Shown here in pieces: positions 16,693 through 25,425 of a DNA stretch of 34,629 bases. Origin of the DNA: Crenobacter oryzisoli (GTDB taxonomy: Bacteria > Pseudomonadota > Gammaproteobacteria > Burkholderiales > Chromobacteriaceae); the NCBI RefSeq assembly GCF_030385785.1, contig NZ_JAUEDK010000045.1, positions 1-34,629 of the forward strand, given 5' to 3'. Every line of letters starts with the position of its first letter. The first letter of the stretch is position 1. The position numbers were made by a program, and so were the translations under genes. The notes beneath the pieces were generated by a model. That model was given only the letters and a program-made list of their open reading frames with translations. It did not search any database and was not told the DNA's origin.

Positions 16693-18562
16693 GTTGCTCT
16701 TCCTCGGATACGGCCGGCAGGGTCAGCGTGAACTGTGCGCCACCCTCCGGATGATTGTCGCCCATGAGTGCGCCGCCGGCTTCGGCCACGATGCCGGCCG
16801 ACAGCGTCAGCCCCAAGCCCAAACCGATGCCGGCCGGCTTGGTGGTGAAAAACGGTTCGAATAGATGGGCACGCACGCTATCGGCCAAGCCCGGACCGTT
16901 ATCGCGCACACTGAGCACCACCTGCGCGCCGTCACGCCGACAGGTGATCTCGATGCGCGGAGCGGGGTAGTTTTCCAACTCGTCGAGCGCGTTGGTCAGC
17001 AGGTTGACCAGCACCTGCTCGAATCGGTTCGGGTCGCAGCGCACCGCCAGCGTCTCCGGCATGGTTGGCCGAAGCACCTGGGTGCGCGTCTTCTTTAGCC
17101 GCTGGTCAACCAGGAAGAGCGCGTTGTCGATCGCCCGCTGCAACTGGGTGACGCCGACGCTGCTGGTAGACTTGCGCGCGAACGAGCGCAGCGCCGAAGT
17201 GATACTGCCCATCTTCTCGACAAGCTCGTTGATGGTGGACAGATTGGCGCTGGCGGTAGCAAGGTCGCCGCGCTCGAGAAAGCGGATCGCATTGCCGGAC
17301 AAGGTGCGCACTGCCGCCAAGGGCTGGTTGAGTTCGTGGGCGACACCGGTCGACAGCTGACCGATCACCGCGAGTTTGCCGGCCTGCACCAACTCGTCCT
17401 GTGTCTGGCGCAAATGCTGCTCGGCACGGGCGCGCTCGGCCACCTCGGCCTGCAGGCGCAGGTTGGTCGAAGAGAGGTCGGCCGTGCGATCCTCCACTTT
17501 GCGCTCCAGCTCGTTATACGCTCGCTGCAGCGCTTCGCGGGCAGCGAGCTTGTCGCGCACATGGCGGCGCCTCTCGCTCCACCACAACAGCGCGACGATC
17601 GCCAGCGCAGTCAGCACGCCAGCCAGCGCGGCGCGGCTATAGGCAAGTTCGTAAACTGCGTCGAGGCTGAGCAGCTCGGTCACTCGCCAGTCGGACTGCG
17701 CCAGTGCCCGGCTTTTGGCAAGGAAATGACGAGGATAGGGGTCGCTCGACGGTAAAGATGTCGATGCCTTAGGGAGCAGCACTACCTGTACGTCACTGTC
17801 GAGGCGGCGCAGAGTCTTCAGCCCGAGCGGCGGCAGGGGCAACCGGTTGTACTGGCGGGTGCGGTCGAATTCGGCGCGCACCGCGGCGTCCAGCGGCTCT
17901 GCCGCGGTGAATTTCCAGCGAGGTTCGGATGACAGGATCACCACGCCGTTCTGGTCGGTGACCAACACCAGCGACTTGCTCTCAGCCCAAGCCTTTTCCA
18001 CACGGGCCAGACTGATTTTCACGACCGCGACACCCAGTAGCCGTGGCCCGTCGTACAACCCGTCAGACAGGTAATAGCCAGGCTCGCTGCGCGAGGTGCC
18101 GACACCGAAAAAGCGACCGGCGCCGCCAGCTGCCGCATCCTGGAAATAGGGGCGATACGCGTCGTTTTCACCCAGATAGCTGTCCGAGCGTTGCCAATTG
18201 CTGGTCGCCACGACCTCACCCAGCCAGTCCTGGATGTAGATGGCGCTGGCGCCGGTGCGTTCGGCTAGCCTTTCAAGGTAGCGATTGGCCTCCTGCTGGC
18301 GCTGTGGATTGTTCGGGTCGTGGATCAGTGCATCGACTGGCTGGGCAAGCCCCAGAATGCCCGGCAATTGCGCATAGCGGGCGATCTCGCTCTCAAGGCT
18401 GGTCGAATACAAATCGAGCCGCTGACCCGCCCGGCGCTGCATGACGTCGAGCGCATCAGACACGCTAGCCCGAAACGCGCCGATACCTGCGGCCGTTACC
18501 AGCAGCAGGGACAACAACACGGTCAGAAAGATGCGCAGCTGGCGCCGGCGCGAACGGGTCAT
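16685..18562 (-). CDS. aauS: Sensor histidine kinase, AauS/DctB type
   Basis: This 625-residue membrane kinase is the partner of the overlapping response regulator. A short basic cytoplasmic N-terminus is followed by TM1 (FLTVLLSLLLVTAAGIGAF). A periplasmic PDC/dCache sensor domain spans about residues 30-300, then TM2 (AALAGVLTALAIVALLWW) and a coiled coil. The HisKA domain has H409 in GVAHELNQPLAAVR, and the HATPase domain has an N box (NLLTNALDELE), G1 (DNGPGLADS) and G2 (GIGLGLGLTLS). This is the DctB architecture. The ligand is inferred to be aspartate, glutamate or their amides. The ATG at 18562 is preferred because it gives a normal N-terminus. An upstream in-frame GTG at 18625 is possible. 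Confidence 0.87.
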
Positions 18563-18680
18563 GGTCGAGACAATACGAATTAGGCCGGCATGCCGGCGTC
18601 GAATCAAGGACACATCATTAGCCACAACTTCGTCGCCCCCGTTGCGCGGGACGACGCTAGATCATACCCGCCCCGGCCAT

Positions 18681-18690
18681 CTGGCCGAAA
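18681..18690 (+). repeat. Intergenic copy of CTGGCCGAAA
   Basis: A one-base variant of the dispersed TTGGCCGAAA word lies upstream of the kinase gene. Its 3' flank (CGGTAGCG) resembles that of the copy at 23562. Confidence 0.45.
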
Positions 18691-18755
18691 CGGTAGCGTG
18701 AAGCCGTCAGCGAAACAACCTTGCTAAGGGCGCTTCGATGGCGTCTCCAGGTGGT

Positions 18756-18784
18756 AAAAAGCCCACCGCCCGAAGGGCGGTGGG
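18756..18784 (-). terminator. Rho-independent terminator after the asparaginase gene
   Basis: The stem CCCACCGCCC / GGGCGGTGGG has a 3-nt loop. Read on the minus strand it is followed by a TTTTTA run. It separates the aspA-symporter-asparaginase genes from the aauSR pair. Confidence 0.88.
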
Positions 18785-18890
18785 GGCAAAGTGGCCGGCG
18801 CAGCAAGAACCGGCCGAAGAGGGAGCTTGCCTGTTACAACCTTCAGCTGCCGAGTCCGGCGATGTGGTCACCGGGCCCGGCAGTTGAGGC

Positions 18891-19955
18891 TCAGTAGGTG
18901 TAGAACATCCGCTGGATGTCCTTGGTGTCGTTGGTCTTGGTCAGAGCCAGCATCAGCAGGATGCGAGCCTTCTGCGCGTTCAGGGTGTCGCTGACAACCA
19001 GGTCTTCTTTGTCGTCGTTGGCCTCGCCGTTGCGGGCCACGATACCGCTGCCCACGCGCGAGCTGCGCACCATCACTACGCCTTGCTTACGGGCGTCGCG
19101 GAACGCCGGCATCATCTGCGCGGCGATGCTGCCATCACCTACGCCGGCCTGCACGATGCCCTTGGCGCCGGCGGCGATGTCGGCGTCCATCGCAACACGG
19201 TCCATATTGGCGTAGCCGTAGACGACGTCGACGCGCGGCAGCTTGTCGAGCTTGGACACGTCGAACTCGGTGTCGGCGGTGTTCTTGCGGGTCGACATGC
19301 GGTAGAAGTGCGGCTTGTTGTCCTGCATGTAGCCAAGGAAGCCCAGGTCCGGGGTGCGGAAGGTGTCGGCGGTCGAGGTGTTCGACTTGGTCACTTCGCG
19401 AGCGGCGTTGATCTGGTCGTTCAGGCTGACCAGCACGCCCTTGCCGATCGCTTCCTTGCTGCCGGCCAGCGTCACTGCGTTATACAGGTTGATCGGGCCG
19501 TCGGCGCTGATCGCGGTCGCCGGGCGCATCGAGCCGACCACTACCACCGGCTTCTTGCTCTTCACCACCAGGTTCAGGAAGTAGGCGGTTTCTTCGATGG
19601 TGTCGGTGCCGTGGGTGATCACGATGCCGTCGACGTCCTTCTGGGCCAACAGCTGATTGACACGCTTGGCGAGCTTCAGCCACACCTCGTTGGTCATGCT
19701 CTCGCTGGCGATCTGGGCAACTTGCTCACCGCGGACATCGGCCACCTGCTTCAGCTCCGGTACCGACTCGATCATCTTGTCGACGCCGAGCTTGGCCGCG
19801 GTGTAGCCGATGGTGGTGGTGCTGGTCGCGCCAGTGCCGGCGATGGTGCCGCCGGTGGCGAGAATCACCACGTGAGGCAGTGCAAAGGCGGGGGCGCTGA
19901 GCAGGCCAGCAAACAGGGCGGTAGCGGCAAGCAGTTTTTTCGGTTTGAACATCAT
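18891..19955 (-). CDS. ansB: Periplasmic type II L-asparaginase (glutaminase-asparaginase type)
   Basis: This secreted 354-residue enzyme hydrolyses asparagine, and possibly glutamine, to the acidic amino acid plus ammonia. A signal peptide (about 1-25, ending APAFA) precedes the mature enzyme. Both catalytic threonine motifs are present, VVILATGGTIAG (first Thr) and VITHGTDTIEET (second Thr, with Asp), and the lysine of the Ser-Lys-Asp set fits the conserved spacing. SMRPATAISADGPINLYNAV and the C-terminal KDIQRMFYTY match periplasmic Pseudomonas/Acinetobacter-type glutaminase-asparaginases. The ATG at 19955 follows GGAG at suitable spacing, and further in-frame ATGs lie at 19970 and 19952. 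It is downstream of the symporter gene by 132 bp and likely belongs to the same regulon. The substrate preference between Asn and Gln is not decided by sequence here. Confidence 0.94.
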   Translation of the reverse strand: MMFKPKKLLAATALFAGLLSAPAFALPHVVILATGGTIAGTGATSTTTIGYTAAKLGVDKMIESVPELKQVADVRGEQVAQIASESMTNEVWLKLAKRVNQLLAQKDVDGIVITHGTDTIEETAYFLNLVVKSKKPVVVVGSMRPATAISADGPINLYNAVTLAGSKEAIGKGVLVSLNDQINAAREVTKSNTSTADTFRTPDLGFLGYMQDNKPHFYRMSTRKNTADTEFDVSKLDKLPRVDVVYGYANMDRVAMDADIAAGAKGIVQAGVGDGSIAAQMMPAFRDARKQGVVMVRSSRVGSGIVARNGEANDDKEDLVVSDTLNAQKARILLMLALTKTNDTKDIQRMFYTY

Positions 19956-20087
19956 GGTCTCTAACTCCATTTGCAGAGTGCTGTTATGCGCCGTTTTGTA
20001 ACGGCGTTTTGGTTTTGCCCATGGGGGCAGTTTCTCGGGGTTTTCTGACGGCGATCAGCTTTTGGCCGATCGCCACCTGAATAAACG

Positions 20088-21395
20088 TCAGCGGACGCTG
20101 TCGTATGCTTCGCGTGCCGGGGCGGCGTCCTGCTCCGCATCGGCCATGTCCACGTTGCCGCTCAGTTCCGGACCGAGCTCGCCTTCGGACTTGGCCACCA
20201 CGCTGGTAGCGATGGCGTTGCCGATCACGTTGGTCGCGGTACGGAACATGTCGAGGAAGTGATCGATGCCCAGGATCAGCAGAATGCCAGCCTCAGGCAG
20301 GTTGAACATCGGCAGTACAGCGGCTACCACCACCAGCGAGGCGCGCGGTACACCGGCGATGCCTTTGCTGGTTACCAGCAGGATCAGCAGCATGGTGAAC
20401 TGCTGGCCGAGGGTCAGCGGCACGTTGTAGACCTGGGCGATGAACAGCGCGGCGAACGAGGTGTACATGATCGAGCCGTCCAGATTGAACGAGTAACCCA
20501 GCGGCAGCACGAAGCCGGAAATCTTGTCTTTTACGCCGAAACGCTCCAGCTGCTCCAGCACCTTCGGATAGGCGGCCTCGCTGCTGGCGGTGGCGTAGCC
20601 CAGCATCAACGGTACGCGCATCAGGCGCAGCAGGCTGAATACACGCTTGCCGAGGAAGAAGTAACCACCGGCAATCAGGAATACCCACAGGGTGAAGATG
20701 GCCAGCACAAAGCTGCCCATAAACTTGGCGTACACCGACAGTACACCCAGACCCTCAGCAGTGATGGTCGAGGCAACCGCGCCGAATACGCCCAGCGGGG
20801 CGAACATCATCACGTAGCGGGTGATCTTCAGCATCGCGTGCGACAGTTCGCCGATGCCTTCGACAATGATGCGCAGCGGACGCTCCTTGAACGAAGCCAG
20901 TGCCACGCCCAGGAACAGCGAGAACACCACGATCTGCAGCACTTCGTTATTGCTCATCGCCTCGAAGAAGCTCTTCGGGAACAGGTGGGCAATGAAGTCC
21001 TTCAGGTTCAGCGCGCCGGTCTTCAGGCCGCTAGTCGCAGCCGCTGCCGGAAGCGGCAGGTTGTAGCCGACGCCCGGCTTCAGCACATTGACGAATAGCA
21101 GGCCCAACAGCAGCGACACCATCGACGCGGCCATAAACCAACCCATCGCCTTCATGCCGACACGGCCGACAGCCTTGGAATCGCTCTTGGCAATGCCGTA
21201 CACCAGTGTCGAGAACACCAGCGGACCAATGATCATCTTGATCATCCGAAGGAAGACATCGGTCAGGATGGAGAAGTAGCCGGCCAGATCCTTGGCGGCC
21301 TTCGGATCGGGAATCGATACGTGACAGGCATAGCCGACGGCGATGCCAAGCACCAGGGCCGCCAGGACCCACAGAGTGATGCGGTTGGTTTTCAT
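20088..21395 (-). CDS. gltP: Dicarboxylate/amino acid:cation symporter (DAACS), acidic amino-acid type
   Basis: This 435-residue inner-membrane symporter of the DctA/GltP/EAAT family shows eight membrane helices and two hairpin loops. HP1 carries the serine-rich motif in TASSEAAYPK. TM7 has GYSFNLDGS (the NMDG-like cation site), HP2 is SKGIAGVPRAS, and TM8 is LGIDHFLDMFRTATNVIGN. In archaeal GltPh the TM8 residues D394, R397, T398 and N401 bind aspartate. All four are conserved here, whereas as I recall E. coli DctA lacks the D394 and T398 equivalents. This favours aspartate/glutamate transport over C4-dicarboxylates alone. The gene follows aspA by 43 bp and has a GAGAGGA ribosome-binding site. 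Confidence 0.9.
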   Translation of the reverse strand: MKTNRITLWVLAALVLGIAVGYACHVSIPDPKAAKDLAGYFSILTDVFLRMIKMIIGPLVFSTLVYGIAKSDSKAVGRVGMKAMGWFMAASMVSLLLGLLFVNVLKPGVGYNLPLPAAAATSGLKTGALNLKDFIAHLFPKSFFEAMSNNEVLQIVVFSLFLGVALASFKERPLRIIVEGIGELSHAMLKITRYVMMFAPLGVFGAVASTITAEGLGVLSVYAKFMGSFVLAIFTLWVFLIAGGYFFLGKRVFSLLRLMRVPLMLGYATASSEAAYPKVLEQLERFGVKDKISGFVLPLGYSFNLDGSIMYTSFAALFIAQVYNVPLTLGQQFTMLLILLVTSKGIAGVPRASLVVVAAVLPMFNLPEAGILLILGIDHFLDMFRTATNVIGNAIATSVVAKSEGELGPELSGNVDMADAEQDAAPAREAYDSVR

Positions 21396-21438
21396 GCGTT
21401 CCTCTCTCTTGTTGCTGCTGTGTGTTGTGTACTGCTGG

Positions 21439-22884
21439 TCAGACTAGGGCAGAGCACCAGTCTTCGATCTTGGTGGGTTGAATCAGGCGAGGCTGCGTGA
21501 GCACTTCGGGGCGCAGCAGCTCGGTCAGCTCTTCGGCCGACATCAGTCCGCGCTCTAGCACGATCTCGGCTACGCGGCGGCCGCTAGCAATTGCTGCACT
21601 AGCCACCTCGGCGGCGCTGGCATGGCCGATATGAGGATTGAGCGCGGTGGCGATGCCTATCGAGTTCTCAACATTGGCGCGCAGATGCTCGCGGTTGGCG
21701 GTGATGCCGAGCACGCAGTGCTCGGTCAACGTCTGGCAGCCCTGGCGCAGGTGGTTGATGCTTTTGAACAGACTGTGCGCGATGATCGGCTCGAAGGCAT
21801 TCAGCTGCAGTTGACCCGCCTCGGCTGCAAAGGTGATCGTCATGTCGTTGCCAATCACCTCGAACGCAATCTGGTTGACCACTTCCGGGATCACCGGATT
21901 GACCTTGCCAGGCATGATCGACGAGCCGGCTAGACGCGACGGCAGGTTGATCTCGCCGAAGCCCGCGCGTGGGCCGCTAGAGAGCAGGCGCAAGTCGTTG
22001 CAGATTTTCGAGAGCTTCACTGCTACGCGCTTCAATACGCCCGAAAGCTGCACGAAGGCGCCGCAGTCCTGTGTCGCTTCGATCAGGTTCGGGGCGATCA
22101 TTACCGGAATGCCGCTCACTTCATACAGCTGGCCGCACGCGCGCGCTGCATATTCCGGGTGGGCATTGGTGCCGGTGCCGATGGCGGTAGTGCCGAGGTT
22201 GATCTCGCGCAGCAGTAGTGCCGCTTCCTTTAGTCGCTCGACGTCCTCGGAGAGCATTACCGCGTAAGTGGAGAACTCTTGGCCCAGCGTCATCGGAACC
22301 GCATCTTGCAACTGGGTGCGACCCATCTTCAGTACGTCGCGAAATTCGACGGCCTTGGCCTCGAAGGCGCGGCGAAGAATGGTCAGAGCATCAGCGAGTC
22401 GGAAGATGCTCGTATAGGCGGCCAGCTTCAATGCTGTTGGGTAGACGTCATTGGTCGACTGGCTCATGTTGACGTGTTCGCACGGATCCAAGTGCTGGTA
22501 GTCACCCTTGGCATGACCGAGCAGTTCCAGTGCTCGGTTGGCGATCACCTCATTCGCATTCATATTGGTCGAGGTGCCAGCGCCGCCCTGGATCACGTCG
22601 ACGACAAAGGCGTTGTGCAGGCGGCCTGCGCGGATCTCTTCGCAGGCACGCACGATCGCGTCGGCCCGCTGCGAATCCAGCAACCCCAGCTGGTTGTTGG
22701 CCTGGGCTGCAGCCTGCTTGATGGCGGCCAGTGCATTGATCAGGTCGGGGTAGATGGCGATCGACGTGCCAGTGATAGGAAAGTTTTCCATCGCACGCAG
22801 GGTATGTACGCCGTAGTAGGCATCCGCCGGGACCTGTTTATCGCCGAGCAGATCGTGCTCGGTGCGGTCAATTCGCTGACTCAA
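21439..22884 (-). CDS. aspA: Aspartate ammonia-lyase (aspartase)
   Basis: This 481-residue enzyme of the fumarase/aspartase superfamily deaminates aspartate to fumarate and ammonia in the cytoplasm. The N-terminus (RTEHDLLGDKQVPADAYYGVHTLRA) is aspartase-specific. GTGTNAHPEYA and the signature loop GSSIMPGKVNP, whose first Ser is the catalytic base, are present. The start is TTG: an AGGAG site lies 6 nt upstream at the right spacing and the family N-terminus begins there. It is the first gene of the aspA-gltP(-ansB) unit and lies about 64 nt downstream of the predicted sigma-54 transcription start. Confidence 0.95.
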   Translation of the reverse strand: MSQRIDRTEHDLLGDKQVPADAYYGVHTLRAMENFPITGTSIAIYPDLINALAAIKQAAAQANNQLGLLDSQRADAIVRACEEIRAGRLHNAFVVDVIQGGAGTSTNMNANEVIANRALELLGHAKGDYQHLDPCEHVNMSQSTNDVYPTALKLAAYTSIFRLADALTILRRAFEAKAVEFRDVLKMGRTQLQDAVPMTLGQEFSTYAVMLSEDVERLKEAALLLREINLGTTAIGTGTNAHPEYAARACGQLYEVSGIPVMIAPNLIEATQDCGAFVQLSGVLKRVAVKLSKICNDLRLLSSGPRAGFGEINLPSRLAGSSIMPGKVNPVIPEVVNQIAFEVIGNDMTITFAAEAGQLQLNAFEPIIAHSLFKSINHLRQGCQTLTEHCVLGITANREHLRANVENSIGIATALNPHIGHASAAEVASAAIASGRRVAEIVLERGLMSAEELTELLRPEVLTQPRLIQPTKIEDWCSALV

Positions 22885-22958
22885 GGGGTTCTCCTGTCAA
22901 AGCCTGTAGTTTTGTCGCTCCTCGTCGGTTGCTTTTACCGCGGGGCCGCCCCTTTATA

Positions 22959-22974
22959 CGCAAGGACCATGCCA
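22959..22974 (-). promoter_or_regulatory. Sigma-54 (-24/-12) promoter of aspA-gltP
   Basis: On the minus strand this reads TGGCATGGTCCTTGCG. It has the invariant GG and GC separated by 10 nt and matches TGGCAYG-N4-TTGC. Transcription should start near 22948, about 64 nt before the aspA TTG. Confidence 0.8.
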
Positions 22975-22999
22975 GCTTCGATTGCAGAAAAGCAATCTG

Positions 23000-23012
23000 T
23001 AGTGCATTGATT
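23000..23012 (-). promoter_or_regulatory. IHF-like site between promoter and enhancers
   Basis: On the minus strand this reads AATCAATGCACTA, one mismatch from WATCAANNNNTTR. It lies in an AT-rich stretch near -58, between the sigma-54 promoter and the upstream activator sites. A DNA-bending site is expected there. Confidence 0.45.
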
Positions 23013-23045
23013 TTTCAGTGATTTAAATTGACAAAAAATTGCCGT

Positions 23046-23094
23046 GTTCGGATTTCCGTATTAGCGATGAAATTGTCGTTCGGATTTCCGAACG
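23046..23094. promoter_or_regulatory. Tandem enhancer sites TTCGG-N4-CCGAA for the AauR-type activator
   Basis: The distal site (23077-23094) is a perfect palindrome, CGTTCGGATTTCCGAACG. The proximal site shares the 13-mer GTTCGGATTTCCG (23046-23058) but has a degenerate right half. The two copies are 32 bp apart, three helical turns, and centre at about -104 and -138 from the predicted aspA start. TTCGG-N4-CCGAA is the motif I recall for AauR of Pseudomonas. Confidence 0.75.
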
Positions 23095-23671
23095 TTTTTA
23101 CTAACGACAGCTTTCAAAGAACCTCAGAAATGGAAAAGCCGCTGATCAACAGAGGTTTTCAATAGCAGAGGGGAGGTGCAAGCAGCTCGACAGGTAGCGC
23201 CCAGCAAGGTTGGCTGAAAGACGCCCTTGGCGTCAGGGGGATAGACGTCGAGCTTGAGCAGGGTGGCAGCCATCGCGGCGAAGATTCGACCCGCACTTAA
23301 TGTGGCGCCCGAGCAGGGAACGAGACAGTAGAGCGGAGGTCATGAAGCGGCTTTCGAGGTAGCTGCCAGGTATGACAAAATCGTTAATCGTGCCAATAAA
23401 CATTAATTACGCATAAGTTGTCGGCGTTTATTTGCATATCGATTAAATAACCGCATTTCGACAGCCACTTATGGTTGAGCGTGAGCCGATTGAGTCCACG
23501 CACGCTTATTCAGATGAAAAAGACCATCGTGGGCAACCACACTGCGAGTCAACCGTTTACGTTGGCCGAAACAGTAACGCTGTGTATCATTCCCGTGGTT
23601 GCGCTTTCGAAGAGCTTGACTCACATGAATTTCAGAGCGCAAACCGACCGATAGCCACACTTGCATACCCT
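23095..23671. other. Intergenic region with non-ATG open frame and desaturase promoter area
   Basis: No standard gene is visible. A 71-codon minus-strand frame without an ATG near its start (23124-23339) has protein-like composition. Its apparent upstream continuation lies in another frame (about 23325-23365). A copy of TTGGCCGAAA lies at 23562. The leader of the membrane hydroxylase gene is here, but no clear promoter was assigned. Confidence 0.4.
23562..23571 (+). repeat. Intergenic copy of TTGGCCGAAA
   Basis: A perfect GTTGGCCGAAA followed by CAGTAACG lies 100 bp upstream of the hydroxylase start. It is one of the dispersed TTGGCCGAA words. Confidence 0.55.
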
Positions 23672-24799
23672 ATGGAAAAAATCATTGTCTACGCCTTGCC
23701 GATCTTTATGGTGTTGATGGGCGCCGAGTTCGCCTATGGCTACATCAAGCAGCGCAACACCTATCGGCTGAGCGATAGTCTGAGCAGCCTCAGCCAAGGC
23801 CTGATGAGCCAATTGGTAGCGGGGCTCACCCAACTGTTCCAGATTGGCCTCTATGCCATGACCTACCGGCGGGTGGCGCTCTTTCCCCATGCCTCGATCT
23901 GGCAGGCTTGGTACGGCTGGCTGATCGCCATTGTCTTTTTCGATTTCTGCGACTATTGGCTGCACCGCATGGGACATGAGAGTGCCGTGATGTGGGCGGC
24001 GCACGCAGTGCACCACCAGAGTCAGAGCTTCAATTTCTCTACCGCGCTGCGGCAGGAAAGCACCGTCGCTTTTCTCGGTTGGCCTTTTTATCTGCCCATG
24101 GCCGTACTGGGCGTCGCCCCGGAGCAGTTCGCCCTTGCCGGGCTGATTGTCCTTCTGTACCAGTTCTGGATACATACCGAGCACATCGGCAAGCTCGGCT
24201 GGTTCGACCGAGTGTTCTCATCCCCATCGAACCACCGCGTCCACCACGCAGTGAACGACCAGTATCTCGACAAGAACTACGGCGGGATGCTGGTGATCTG
24301 GGATCGCATGTTTGGCACCTTCGCCGAAGAGAAAGAACCCTGCGTTTATGGAACGCGCACGCAACTAAAAAGCTGGGACCCTATCTGGGCCGTTATGGTC
24401 GGCTATTGGCAGGTGGCCCGACTTGCCCGCCACACCCAGCATTGGCCTGACAAGCTACGTCTGTGGTTCAAACCACCGGGCTGGCTGCCGGCAGACATCA
24501 AGGCGCGGTCACCGGAACCCGTATTCGACCTTGAAGAGGCAAGCCGTATTTACGATCCGCTATTACGCCGCAGTACAAAGGGGCTGGCCATTGCGCAATT
24601 CTCCGCGATGATGGCAGCAAGCGCGCTGTATCTCTGGTACGCCGACGATCTGTCGTACGGGCTGACCCTGCTGGTGACTGGGCTCATCATCAGCGGGCTT
24701 TGGAGCCTAGGGGCCTTGCTGCAGGGCCGGGTCACTGCGAAACATGTCTTGCTGGTCGACCTGGCTGGTTTGGCCATCGCGCTATGGACGTTCAGTTGA
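23672..24799 (+). CDS. Fatty acid hydroxylase / sterol desaturase superfamily membrane protein
   Basis: This 375-residue integral membrane di-iron protein belongs to a superfamily that hydroxylates or desaturates lipids with O2. Its histidine clusters fit the family: HRMGH (98-102), HAVHH (111-115), HTEH (168-171) and HRVHH (188-192). They are followed by the typical NYGGMLVIWDRMFGTFAEE. N-terminal helices (4-25, 45-70, 80-95) and extra C-terminal hydrophobic segments (about 310-375) flank the core. The frame is open from 23471, but the ATG at 23672 gives the family N-terminus (EKIIVYALPIFMVLMG). It stands alone between two non-coding stretches, and the substrate is unknown. Ornithine-lipid, sterol or fatty-acid modification are possible roles. 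Confidence 0.88.
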   Translation: MEKIIVYALPIFMVLMGAEFAYGYIKQRNTYRLSDSLSSLSQGLMSQLVAGLTQLFQIGLYAMTYRRVALFPHASIWQAWYGWLIAIVFFDFCDYWLHRMGHESAVMWAAHAVHHQSQSFNFSTALRQESTVAFLGWPFYLPMAVLGVAPEQFALAGLIVLLYQFWIHTEHIGKLGWFDRVFSSPSNHRVHHAVNDQYLDKNYGGMLVIWDRMFGTFAEEKEPCVYGTRTQLKSWDPIWAVMVGYWQVARLARHTQHWPDKLRLWFKPPGWLPADIKARSPEPVFDLEEASRIYDPLLRRSTKGLAIAQFSAMMAASALYLWYADDLSYGLTLLVTGLIISGLWSLGALLQGRVTAKHVLLVDLAGLAIALWTFS

Positions 24800-25425
24800 A
24801 TTGCAGATCACGGTACGACAGCGTGGGGGCCTAAGGGTTTTCCATTTCGGTTTGGTCCTCTAGATTCATCGGCGGAAGATGAAGCCGCGGTAGCCAGGCC
24901 GGCTTCCTTTCTCTGGCATTCGAAGCATTCTCGGTCCTACTGTCCCTAGGGTAAAATTTTGCTGCTGGGGATTAGAGATCTGGCGGTGTCGATTGAAGTC
25001 GACGTGCAGTTCCTCCGTCAGGTGGCTGACCGTTCGTGCAGCGCGGTGTTCAAGCCATAGAGGATGCAGTCCGCCATGGTGGCCGAGCGCGCTGGTGATA
25101 CCTTGCGGACAAGGCTGCAGGCGATATTGGCCGCAGACTGTGCTCGCCCTGGGTCAACAGACAGGTGCCGCTGTCCAAGTGATTTCGGCAGCGGTTTTTC
25201 TTTCTGCAGCCTAGTGAAGAACGTGGCTCAGGGTAGGCCGAGTGGTTTGCTCTGACGCCTGAGCGTTGGTGTAAGATTAGGCCGCACCTCCATTTGGGGG
25301 CTCCGAAATTGAAGAGTAGGCGGTTGATTTACGGGGACATGGCTGGTCAGATCGTTCTGACGTCAAAGACAGAATGAGCCACAAAGCCATTGATTTCGTA
25401 GCGAATGGGAAACGTTGATCATTTG
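24800..25425. other. Intergenic region with long non-ATG open frame on the minus strand
   Basis: No conventional gene was recognised. On the minus strand a stop-free frame of 95 codons runs from 25153 to the stop at 24866-24868. It lacks an ATG near its start, yet its translation (for example HHGGLHPLWLEHRAARTVSH, then LTEELHVDFNRHRQISNPQ) looks protein-like. It may be the remnant of a gene whose 5' end is lost. The tilS promoter should lie in the last 150 bp. Confidence 0.4.

Noticed and set aside
19991-20006. GCCGTT-TTGT-AACGGC hairpin as a terminator between the symporter and asparaginase genes
   Set aside because: On the minus strand it is not followed by a T tract, so it may be only a leader hairpin of the asparaginase mRNA.
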